A stretch of DNA of 35,857 bases from a virus: IMG/VR virus record IMGVR_UViG_3300026519_000033, positions 1 through 35,857 of that record. One strand, written 5' to 3'. Every line of letters begins with the position of its first letter. The stretch's first letter is position 1. A program made the position numbers and the translations under genes. Shown here piece after piece: positions 1 to 6,184 of this stretch. The notes under the pieces were generated by a model. It saw only the letters and a list, made by a program, of their open reading frames with translations, had not been told where the DNA came from and searched no databases.

Positions 1-1
1 A

Positions 2-217
2 TTTAAGATTAAGAGTAAAACAGATGTGATAAAACAAAACGAAGCCGTAATAGAGTCAATGGAAGTTAACTTAGATACCGCCAATTTTGAAAATGAATTA
101 ATGTTAGATACCGTATCAATTATAGAAAAGAACGATACTGTATTTGATATTGATAACAACGTAATAGAACTAGATAACGATACCGCTAAACTAGCTAACA
201 AAACATTCAAAATATAG
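2..217 (+). CDS. Partial ORF, unknown small acidic protein (C-terminal part)
   Basis: The reading frame is open from the left edge of the window (base 2) to a TAG at 215-217, so the true start is probably outside. A GTG at 26 could give a 63-residue protein, but no clear ribosome binding site precedes it. The visible product is hydrophilic and rich in Asn, Asp and Ile, with no membrane segment or signal peptide and no motif I recognise. It is followed after 11 bases by a lipoprotein gene and then by baseplate genes on the same strand, so it is probably part of a late structural operon. Function unknown. Confidence 0.6.
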   Translation, partial: FKIKSKTDVIKQNEAVIESMEVNLDTANFENELMLDTVSIIEKNDTVFDIDNNVIELDNDTAKLANKTFKI

Positions 218-228
218 AAGGCAGTAGT

Positions 229-495
229 ATGAAAAAAGTACAATTAATCATCATTGCTATATTTGGCTTAGTCATAAATGGGTGTGGTCAAAAGGCAGTA
301 ACTATTGTTCACCCAACACTTCCCATTTTAAAGCCAGTGCCAATGGTTACAATTAAGACAGATAATGTAGGGCATATAATTAATACAAAAACTACCATTA
401 GTTATATCATATCATTAAAGAAACGTAATTTGGCATACGATAACATCATCACTAAATACAATGATAAATATACAAAGAAAGATACAAAGGATTAA
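229..495 (+). CDS. Small lipoprotein, possible outer spanin
   Basis: An 88-residue protein with a lysine start, a hydrophobic stretch at residues 5-18 and a lipobox ending in I-N-G-C, so Cys19 is the likely lipidated residue. The mature part is short, begins with a proline-rich segment (residues 28-38) and ends in a Lys/Asp-rich tail. A small proline-rich lipoprotein is the typical form of Rz1-type outer spanins, which fuse inner and outer membranes in Gram-negative lysis. Against this, it lies beside baseplate genes, not in the lysis cassette at 24911-26482, and no partner inner spanin is visible. A virion-associated or exclusion lipoprotein is equally possible. AGGCAG precedes the ATG. Confidence 0.65.
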   Translation: MKKVQLIIIAIFGLVINGCGQKAVTIVHPTLPILKPVPMVTIKTDNVGHIINTKTTISYIISLKKRNLAYDNIITKYNDKYTKKDTKD

Positions 496-498
496 GAA

Positions 499-1287
499 AT
501 GATTATACGATACCCACATAACATAGGCGATTTTAGGGCAAAAATAATCATCAAAGAATATGAGTTTAAGGGAACATCATTCTCTATGGAAAATCTGTTC
601 AACATAGGTAATTTCTCCGATGTGTTTGCTAATATGCAAAGTTTATCATCTGCCATTGTTTTACCCATTCCAAATCAGTTATCAGACGATACATCTATTA
701 ATTGGGGTACAAACGATATTGGGTCAATGTCTACTACTATTACGGGTGCTATTCAAGACAGCGTTAATGGTACTTCAACCCAAGGTGATACTGCATACAA
801 ATCAGGTAGCATCAAAGGAAACATGACTATATTAAATTACCAAGGTACTAACATACGTTCATTTAAATTAAATTATGTACTAATTCCATCTAATAAGAAT
901 GAGGCAAAAGACATAAGTTCAATCACTCATATATTACGCCATGGTATGCTATCAAACAGACCTAAACAAAATACTGTATCTAGTAATGTATCAAAAGGTG
1001 GTGTTAAGTCTATTTCCGATTTATTTGGTGCATTATCAAAAACAGTTATTAACTCCGCAAATACATTTAGTGATAGTCCTAGTATATTTCATGTAAATGT
1101 AATTGGAGTTAATGACTTTAAATTCCTACCTAGTGTAATTACAGATATTTCTATATCAAGTCCTAGTGATACATTCCAAATCCAAACGGACGGGTACTTA
1201 CCAGCTACTTCCCTACAAATAACATTTAGTGAAATTGTGGATATGACAAAGGGTACATACGCAGATTTACATCAAGGTAAAATATAA
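499..1287 (+). CDS. gp48: Baseplate tail-tube cap protein, gp48-like
   Basis: A 262-residue protein resembling T4 gp48, which caps the baseplate hub and starts tail-tube polymerisation. The C-terminal end (about residues 230-258) has the pattern LPATSLQITFSEI followed by a Gly-Thr-Tyr turn, close to the end of T4 gp48 (LPSTFTLEITMREI). An earlier segment, IPNQLSDDTSINWG, is typical of this tube-fold family. It is shorter than T4 gp48 (about 364 residues), so outer loops are probably missing. Its stop overlaps the start of the next gene in TAATG, indicating translational coupling with the hub gene. gp54 was considered; the C-terminus fits gp48 better. Confidence 0.68.
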   Translation: MIIRYPHNIGDFRAKIIIKEYEFKGTSFSMENLFNIGNFSDVFANMQSLSSAIVLPIPNQLSDDTSINWGTNDIGSMSTTITGAIQDSVNGTSTQGDTAYKSGSIKGNMTILNYQGTNIRSFKLNYVLIPSNKNEAKDISSITHILRHGMLSNRPKQNTVSSNVSKGGVKSISDLFGALSKTVINSANTFSDSPSIFHVNVIGVNDFKFLPSVITDISISSPSDTFQIQTDGYLPATSLQITFSEIVDMTKGTYADLHQGKI

Positions 1288-2453
1288 TGAAATTTTACGA
1301 CAAGATAGAAGCGTGTACTATCTATATATCTAGTGGTGGTAAAGAGGTTTATATACCATTTTCATTTGTACGAAACATTACCTTAAGACAGTCATTAAAA
1401 GAGATAGGAGTAGGCTTTACAATGAGTTTTAAGGACGTTTCAAACGTTGTTGATAGACTACCAATAAAAGAGGGAGATGCGCTATCATTGTCAGTTATAG
1501 ACGCAGGAAACAATGATGTTAGTTTAGAGTTCACAATCATAGATGTTACACCACTACAAACTTCAGTTAATGTCAATGACAAATCGCAAGTTATACTTAA
1601 TGCTATATCTACAGATGCTTATAATCTATTAATAGAAAAAGTAAGCAATGGGTATGATGATGAAAAAACAATTATGGATGTTATAAAAGACGTTATAGGA
1701 GATATTGATATTGAAATAGATAATATTACAAACTCCGTACATAATTTCGCAGGTGCTAATCAGACTAAGTACTCGTTTATTAAGAGATTATGTGAGTATG
1801 CGTCAAACGGTAGTAGTGACACTTTCTTATTTTATGAAGATTTCAACGGTATCAAGATAAAGTCAATTGATACAATACTTGATAATAAAGATAATGTAGA
1901 TGAGTTCCTTTTCTTTAACCAAAACGAAAGATACAAATTCAACGTACTTGATTACAAAATTGTTGGAAGAGAAAATGTAGTTGACACAAGTATAACCAAC
2001 GTTAACAATATTAAAAAGGTAGGCTTTGATATTGAAAATAAAAAGGTTGTTACTCATACAGTTAAGGTAACTGATGACGAAATTAGAATGATGGGTAGTG
2101 GTAGCGTCCAGCGTTCCTATAAGAAAGATAGAACAGAGGATATAGTATATGTATCGTATAACAATAAAGAGACGTTTGAGTCATCATTAAAACAAGATAT
2201 ATACATGAGTTCGTTCTCTCGTAAAATTGACGTGCTAGTTAATGGGGATTTTAGTAGAAATGTAGGGGATATAATATTCTTACAATTTGATGATAATCTT
2301 GATAAGAGTGATATTAATAAACAGATAACTGGATTTTGGTTAGTTGAGAGTTTAGCGTTAGAGTTCCACAGTGAGGATTTTAAGATGAAGATTAGACTAA
2401 CATCAAACGGAACAATAGATGATGATTTAGATATCAACAATAACGTGATTTAA
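1287..2453 (+). CDS. gp27: Baseplate hub protein, gp27-like
   Basis: A 388-residue protein with the layout of the gp27/gpD/VgrG-N hub family: an N-terminal beta domain with a strand pair around GVGFTMSFKDVSNVV, a middle region with helices, and near the C-terminus (about residues 318-333) the typical NGDFSRNVGDIIFLQF pattern seen where these proteins pass into a small beta barrel. In T4 three gp27 copies form the central hub that holds the gp5 spike. Translationally coupled to the gp48-like gene (TAATG overlap). Its stop codon is the first part of repeat element A. No spike gene gp5 is visible in this window. Confidence 0.65.
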   Translation: MKFYDKIEACTIYISSGGKEVYIPFSFVRNITLRQSLKEIGVGFTMSFKDVSNVVDRLPIKEGDALSLSVIDAGNNDVSLEFTIIDVTPLQTSVNVNDKSQVILNAISTDAYNLLIEKVSNGYDDEKTIMDVIKDVIGDIDIEIDNITNSVHNFAGANQTKYSFIKRLCEYASNGSSDTFLFYEDFNGIKIKSIDTILDNKDNVDEFLFFNQNERYKFNVLDYKIVGRENVVDTSITNVNNIKKVGFDIENKKVVTHTVKVTDDEIRMMGSGSVQRSYKKDRTEDIVYVSYNNKETFESSLKQDIYMSSFSRKIDVLVNGDFSRNVGDIIFLQFDDNLDKSDINKQITGFWLVESLALEFHSEDFKMKIRLTSNGTIDDDLDINNNVI

Positions 2454-2535
2454 GCCACTTTATAGCATTACACTATCTAGGAGTTGTTATTTTGATTAGA
2501 ATGGCTTTAAGGGGTGATTTTGTTTTATTGTGATG
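2450..2535. repeat. Interspersed operon-boundary element, copy A
   Basis: Begins with TTAAGCCACTTTATAGC, contains the invariant core CTAGGAGTTGTTATTTTGAT and ends with a T-rich GATTTTGTTTTATTG. TTAAGCCA at the left and TGGCTTTAA near 2502-2510 can pair with a one-base bulge. The same element recurs at 8953, 14958, 24777, 34519 and 35297. Here it lies between convergent genes; the TAA of the gp27 gene is its first TAA. Noncoding; function unknown. Confidence 0.85.
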
Positions 2536-2544
2536 GTGATGTTG

Positions 2545-2570
2545 AATGATAGGAACTAAATCCTATCATT
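2545..2570. terminator. Hairpin at convergent gene ends (possible bidirectional terminator)
   Basis: Perfect 10-bp inverted repeat AATGATAGGA / TCCTATCATT around a 6-base loop ACTAAA, seven bases from the stop of the minus-strand barrel gene. No strong T-run follows on either strand, so it may be an RNA 3'-end protector and not an intrinsic terminator. The loop has the opposite orientation to the copies at 24883 and 35403. Confidence 0.6.
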
Positions 2571-2577
2571 AATTTCA

Positions 2578-3162
2578 TTAAAATCTAATCTTGATACCTA
2601 CTACACCATACGTATCGCTAAGTTTTGCATTATTAGAATGGTAGTTGTGTACCAAATCTGTATACAATCCAAGTGTATCGTTTAATTGATACTCCGCTCC
2701 AAGTTTTCCAGTGAACCCAGAATAATTGGTATCTGTTGTACTTCCCACGAATAGTGCTTGGTAATCGCTGATAATTGTATAATGATACCCTACCCCCGCA
2801 TTAAGGCTAATTCCATACAATGATGATGTATTTGCCACAACCATGACATCTACTGTTTTGGAAATGTCCGAATAATAACCAGCTACTTCTAAAGCAATAT
2901 GTTCATTAACTGAATATCCAACTTTCAAACCACCTAGTGGGTCTTTTAAATCACGCACTTCACGCAATCCTACTCCAATTCCAACGTAAAATCTACTTAC
3001 ACAATCAATAGTTCCTGTTTCTCCATTACTTGCATTCATAGTTGTAGCAGTACTACATGGACTATAATCATAGTCTATTGCTTCTGTTTGAGGTTCCATT
3101 ATGTTACCGCCCGCTTGTGCCATTGCTATTGATAAAATAGCTGTCATTAATACTTTTTTCAT
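2578..3162 (-). CDS. Phage-encoded outer-membrane beta-barrel protein
   Basis: A 194-residue protein with a clear signal peptide (MKKVLMTAILSIAMAQA, probable cleavage after AQA), a spacer with two cysteines (about residues 36 and 54), then alternating strands such as FYVGIGVGL, GGLKVGYSV, HIALEVAGYY and GFTGKLGAEY. It ends GVVGIKIRF, the terminal aromatic beta-signal recognised by the BAM machinery. This is an 8-strand OmpA/OmpW-type barrel by appearance. By analogy with lambda Lom and other phage outer-membrane proteins it could alter the host surface or block superinfection; that is inference. SD AAAGGAAACGA precedes the ATG. Its 5' region is copied in the array at 3150-3830. Confidence 0.8.
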   Translation of the reverse strand: MKKVLMTAILSIAMAQAGGNIMEPQTEAIDYDYSPCSTATTMNASNGETGTIDCVSRFYVGIGVGLREVRDLKDPLGGLKVGYSVNEHIALEVAGYYSDISKTVDVMVVANTSSLYGISLNAGVGYHYTIISDYQALFVGSTTDTNYSGFTGKLGAEYQLNDTLGLYTDLVHNYHSNNAKLSDTYGVVGIKIRF

Positions 3163-3274
3163 ATTCGTTTCCTTTGTTTTTTGTTTTTGTTAGCCGTTAT
3201 GGCAATCTAGTTATGTTAAAATCAACACAATTGATACCTATACTTGTATCGCATGTATTTTCTTCATGCCTGTT

Positions 3275-3418
3275 TTAGTTATACACATACAATGTAATTG
3301 ACAAAAGTGATAGAAATATAATTGCTATCACTTTTGCTCCTGTTTTAGGTTCAATTGTGTTTCTACTTTCTTTTGCCATTACCGTTAATATAGTAACTAT
3401 AAATAATAATTTTTTCAT
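3275..3418 (-). CDS. Micro-ORF 1: truncated membrane peptide
   Basis: A 47-residue ORF starting MKKLLFIVTILTVMA with a good SD (AAAGGAAACGA). It has a signal-like N-terminus, a polar middle and a second hydrophobic run, VIAIIFLSLLSITLYVY, then a stop. Relative to micro-ORF 3, a 15-base in-frame insertion after the codons for YVY introduces this stop; the remaining frame downstream (to a TAA at 3197-3199) still encodes the same tail, CDTSIGINCVDFNITRLP. It is therefore either a shortened variant or a broken member of the family. No homology recognised. Confidence 0.5.
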   Translation of the reverse strand: MKKLLFIVTILTVMAKESRNTIEPKTGAKVIAIIFLSLLSITLYVYN

Positions 3419-3487
3419 ATTCGTTTCCTTTGTTTTTTGTTATCTGTCATGGCAATATAGTGATGTTAAAATCAACACAATTGATAC

Positions 3488-3634
3488 CTAACCCAGTGTT
3501 GCACATAACTTCTTCATTGTAATTGAGGTTAAAACATACAATGTCACCGACAAAAGTGATAGAAATATCATTATGTTCCCACCTACTTGTATCAATGCCG
3601 TTAATATACCAGCAGTTATTAATACTTTTTTCAT
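3488..3634 (-). pseudogene. Micro-ORF 2: frameshifted copy
   Basis: A 48-residue ORF beginning MKKVLITAGILTALIQVGGN, which closely matches the start of the barrel protein (MKKVLMTAILSIAMAQAGGN), then the family segment IMIFLSLLSVTLYV. After this the frame departs from its relatives. The expected tail (CNTGLGINCVDFNITILP) is found in another frame, ending at a TGA at 3447-3449, so a frameshift has probably occurred. It has the same SD and leader as the neighbours. Its hybrid nature, a barrel-like signal peptide joined to a micro-ORF body, points to recombination between units. Confidence 0.5.
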
Positions 3635-3669
3635 ATTCGTTTCCTTTGTTTTTTTGTTTTTGTTATCCG

Positions 3670-3813
3670 TTATGGCAATCTAGTTATGTTAAAATCAACA
3701 CAATTGATACCTATACTTGTATCGCATGTATTTTCTTCATAAACACACAATGTAATTGACAAAATTGCTAAAAAAATTAATAGCAAGTTCATTACTTTAA
3801 TTATTTGTTTCAT
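3670..3813 (-). CDS. Micro-ORF 3: intact small membrane or secreted peptide
   Basis: A 47-residue protein, the apparently intact member of the array: MKQIIKVMNL, a hydrophobic segment (about residues 9-25), then YEENTCDTSIGINCVDFNIT and a final RLP. The two cysteines six residues apart would lie outside the cytoplasm and could form a disulphide. It is the first ORF downstream of the iteron promoter at 3832-3871; AAAGGAGTTAA precedes the ATG. Function unknown. Its position before a phage outer-membrane protein suggests a joint role at the envelope, but this is inference. Confidence 0.55.
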   Translation of the reverse strand: MKQIIKVMNLLLIFLAILSITLCVYEENTCDTSIGINCVDFNITRLP

Positions 3814-3831
3814 TTAACTCCTTTAATTTTT

Positions 3832-3871
3832 GATTATGTATAGTAACATGAGTTAGCTTAGAGTTAGCTTA
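3832..3871 (-). promoter_or_regulatory. Iteron promoter P1 (early/middle type)
   Basis: Read on the minus strand: TAAGCTAACTCTAAGCTAAC, then a spacer and TGTTACTATACATAATC. The two TAAGCTAAC repeats are 11 bp apart, about one helical turn, and cover roughly -40 to -22 if TATACA is the -10. It drives the micro-ORF array and the barrel gene. The motif recurs at 13 other minus-strand sites. Confidence 0.7.
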
Positions 3872-3882
3872 TTGATGAAAAA

Positions 3883-4596
3883 TTACTTCAACAAATAATA
3901 AAGTCTTCCACTACTATTGTTGTATTCCATTGAACTAAACTTAGCCATATCTATTTTTTTATTTGTTCCAATAGTTAATCTCTTTATATTTACATTGTAA
4001 GGAGATGGTACAAGTTTACCTAGTGTACCAATACCTATTGATATATTAAATGCTTCACTAGATGTAGCCTCAACGTTTACCCTTGATGTACTACCACTTC
4101 TTGAATTAAGTATCTCAAAATATACACGACCGTTTTCACTCTCTAGTGTAAGCTCATCAGCCTCTATTGATTTAGAGATGAGGTTAATATTATTTAGTAT
4201 AGACTCATCAAATATAAATTTAGTTAATGATGTATCCTCTTTTTCAAATAGTTCACGTCCTGTTGTCTTAGCAACTATTATATGGCTTTTGTATGGGGTC
4301 ACATAATTGATACATTCTTTTTCATTACCAACCATTGATACTTTAATAACATTACCATTCAATTCTACATCACAATCAGGATACACTTTTAAGATATCAC
4401 AGAACATACTTGTTCCAATTCCTATATCTCCATCAATAGATAGCCCATATTCGTCACACTCATAAATTCCCGTTAGATTACGGTGTAGTGGTTCTGTTAT
4501 ATCTATACTTCCGCTTTTTAATATCATAGTTGCGTTAATCTTAGAGAAATTCTCTAAGACGTTTATAGTTCGGGGTGATAATTTAATTTTACTCAT
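3883..4596 (-). CDS. gp45: Sliding clamp, DNA polymerase processivity factor gp45
   Basis: A 237-residue protein close in length to T4 gp45 (228). The N-terminus LSPRTINVLENFSKINATMI followed by LKSGS matches T4 gp45 (LSKDTTALLKNFATINSGIM, then LKSG) almost position by position. gp45 forms a trimeric ring that tethers polymerase to DNA and, in T4, also activates late transcription with gp33 and gp55. It follows gp32 with a 10-base gap (SD AAAGGATAG) and is therefore probably expressed with it. The clamp-loader large subunit gp44, its neighbour in T4, is not in this window. Confidence 0.9.
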   Translation of the reverse strand: MSKIKLSPRTINVLENFSKINATMILKSGSIDITEPLHRNLTGIYECDEYGLSIDGDIGIGTSMFCDILKVYPDCDVELNGNVIKVSMVGNEKECINYVTPYKSHIIVAKTTGRELFEKEDTSLTKFIFDESILNNINLISKSIEADELTLESENGRVYFEILNSRSGSTSRVNVEATSSEAFNISIGIGTLGKLVPSPYNVNIKRLTIGTNKKIDMAKFSSMEYNNSSGRLYYLLK

Positions 4597-4606
4597 TTAC
4601 TATCCT

Positions 4607-5575
4607 TTATATTTCAATGTCATCAATATCAATGTCATCAATATCAATGTCATCATATACTTTTTCATCTTTAGCTATATCTTTAGCTATATCTTTTTTA
4701 GTTTCATGTACTTGTGTACTTTTCTCTTCACGTTTATCTGTTGGAACGGAATTTACATTATCTAACTCTTCTCTCTCTTCCCTTGTAGGATAATATGTAT
4801 CTCTTTCAAATGCTATGTACTCTTTATACGCTTTAAGTTCGCTAGGTGTGTTGAGGTATGGTGCTAAGAACTCTTTCTTATCTGTTAAATTTTTTATTTT
4901 ATTGTTATCTACTAATTCTTGATATTCTCCAGAAAAGTCAATTGTTTTACCTGATACACTTGTAGAGAAATCTTTAGGATTTTGTGTACGCTTAATATTA
5001 ACAATCGGTGAGTTAAATATATCAAATACATCTAATGGTTCACCATCATCGCTTTCTGCTCTATTTAGTACATCTGAAATTTGCTTACCGTATTTGAATA
5101 AGAATACCTTACCCTCATTATCAGGATTTAGTGTATCTTCTACTACAAGTACATTCGCTACTTTATTCTCATACGAAATTGATGATTTTATAATACCTTT
5201 TAGTACTTCATCGCTTTCATTGTTACGTTTAGCTACATTGTATTTTTTCCACCCATCATCACAACACTCACATTCTTTACCTAATGTTTTTGGGCATACG
5301 TACGGAATTACGAATCTCTTTTCACCGTTTTTGGTTACATTATGTCCATGAAACAGGATGGAGGTAGATGTCACAGTATCAAATCCTTTAGCCTCTTGTT
5401 CGTCCGTTGGTATGCTTGGTAAAAATCTTAATTTAATATCAACGCTTTTTGTTTTTGCGTCAATTGATAGTTTAAGAAAATCGAACTTATTCTTATTATG
5501 AGTTCCGTTATTTGTATGAATACTATCTGTTTTTTTATTTTTCATCTTTGCTTGTAATTTTTCTCTTGCTGTCAT
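4607..5575 (-). CDS. gp32: Single-stranded DNA-binding protein gp32
   Basis: A 322-residue protein (T4 gp32 is 301). It has a basic N-terminal region (residues 1-30) for cooperative binding, an OB-fold core, and a zinc site of the T4 type: His76/His78, Cys94, Cys102 and Cys104/105. The C-terminus is highly acidic, built from repeated Asp-Ile units (about 309-322) encoded by three 15-bp tandem repeats, preceded by a KDIA duplication. The acidic tail in T4 recruits replication and recombination partners. The leader (5576-5682) is unusually A-rich and looks like an autogenous translational operator. SD AAAGGAAA is directly upstream of the ATG. Confidence 0.92.
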   Translation of the reverse strand: MTAREKLQAKMKNKKTDSIHTNNGTHNKNKFDFLKLSIDAKTKSVDIKLRFLPSIPTDEQEAKGFDTVTSTSILFHGHNVTKNGEKRFVIPYVCPKTLGKECECCDDGWKKYNVAKRNNESDEVLKGIIKSSISYENKVANVLVVEDTLNPDNEGKVFLFKYGKQISDVLNRAESDDGEPLDVFDIFNSPIVNIKRTQNPKDFSTSVSGKTIDFSGEYQELVDNNKIKNLTDKKEFLAPYLNTPSELKAYKEYIAFERDTYYPTREEREELDNVNSVPTDKREEKSTQVHETKKDIAKDIAKDEKVYDDIDIDDIDIDDIEI

Positions 5576-5682
5576 TTTATTTTCCTTTAATTTATTTGCT
5601 ATTTGTTTGCTTATTGTTTGCTTATTTCTTATTATTCTCTTATTTATTACTTAATATCCATATTCTATCCTTTTGGTTTTTT
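5576..5682 (-). promoter_or_regulatory. A-rich repetitive leader of the gp32 mRNA, with a 4-codon ORF
   Basis: The transcript from P2 would start with the standard leader (AAAAGGATAGAAT) and an ATG at 5661 that opens only MDIK before a TAA (5647-5649). It continues as an almost purely A/T/G-poor run with repeats of AATAAGCAAACA (near 5600-5620) up to the gp32 SD. T4 gp32 represses its own translation by binding cooperatively to an unstructured A/U-rich leader. This leader has the same character. I see no obvious pseudoknot by eye. Confidence 0.55.
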
Positions 5683-5722
5683 GATTATGTATAGTAACAT
5701 AGGTTATCTTAGAGTTAGCTTA
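5683..5722 (-). promoter_or_regulatory. Iteron promoter P2, upstream of gp32
   Basis: Same promoter family as P1; the upstream repeat is TAAGCTAAC and the second is altered to TAAGATAAC. The -10-like TATACAT is retained. Expected to transcribe gp32 and gp45. Confidence 0.7.
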
Positions 5723-5742
5723 TACTACAATTGACATTTTAG

Positions 5743-6123
5743 TTACTTAACCATGATGGTCAATTCTTTAATCTTCACTAACGCTTCATCTAGTGTTGTA
5801 TTAGAAAACGATGAATTGATATCAGCAAGTTTAACTACATGTAACCCATGTTTTTTTATGCTTCTAAGGTTATCAAATTTATTTTGGTTATGATAATTTG
5901 TTAATATCAGTATTTGTTTTAGTGTAATTGTACCGAATGTCATCTCTATTTCTTCAAGGTCATACCCTGCTTCAACTGCGTCATAAAGATACGCTAGTAT
6001 TTTATCATTTTCTGTATCACACATGAGTGCCATTATCCTAGCACGTTTGCTGGCGTTGTGTTTTCCGTTGTGTGCCTTTATCGATATTTGCTCTGCTAGA
6101 GTCACTAAATTTACTGATTTCAT
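5743..6123 (-). CDS. RSH-like (ppGpp hydrolase-fold) protein with broken HD motif
   Basis: A 126-residue protein whose first 75 residues follow the pattern of the HD hydrolase domain of SpoT/RelA and MESH1: an A-H-x-G-K motif (His18), then a helix, then ILAYLYDAVEAGYDLEEIEM and FG..I...LILT. In active enzymes the middle motif is L-L-H-D-V-x-E-D; here the His is Tyr47 and only Asp48 remains, and the second conserved His is also missing. It may bind (p)ppGpp or another nucleotide without hydrolysing it, or be only a distant structural relative. The C-terminal 50 residues are not recognised. It has its own promoter (P3) and SD AAAAGGATAG. Confidence 0.5.
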   Translation of the reverse strand: MKSVNLVTLAEQISIKAHNGKHNASKRARIMALMCDTENDKILAYLYDAVEAGYDLEEIEMTFGTITLKQILILTNYHNQNKFDNLRSIKKHGLHVVKLADINSSFSNTTLDEALVKIKELTIMVK

Positions 6124-6144
6124 ATTCTATCCTTTTGTTTTTTT

Positions 6145-6184
6145 GATTATGTATAGTAACATAGGTTAGCTTAAAGTTAGCTTA
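6145..6184 (-). promoter_or_regulatory. Iteron promoter P3, overlapping the end of the polymerase gene
   Basis: Two TAAGCTAAC repeats and TATACATAATC upstream of the RSH-like gene. The TAA stop codon of gp43 (6182-6184) is the first three bases of the distal iteron, so the stop and the promoter share sequence. Confidence 0.7.

Larger units (their letters stand above)
3150..3830. repeat. Tandem array of about 180-256 bp units holding micro-ORFs
   Basis: Three times the same block recurs: an ATG region (CTTTTTTCATATTCGTTTCC on the plus strand, near 3154, 3410 and 3626), then a T-rich stretch, GTTATGGCAAT (GTCATGGCAAT in one copy), and ATGTTAAAATCAACACAATT. Start codons on the minus strand lie at 3162 (barrel gene), 3418, 3634 and 3813, so unit lengths are 256, 216 and 179 bases. 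Each unit encodes, intact or broken, a short membrane peptide with a C-terminal CxxxxxxC motif. The array looks like tandem duplication with decay. Confidence 0.8.

Noticed and set aside
2450-2535. Element A as a tRNA or tRNA-like gene
   Set aside because: No T-arm sequence, anticodon arm or CCA end can be fitted, and the length of about 60 bases between pairing arms does not give a cloverleaf.
3523-3759. 78-residue plus-strand ORF in the array region
   Set aside because: The minus-strand micro-ORFs have repeated SDs, signal-like starts and a promoter; the plus-strand frame has none.
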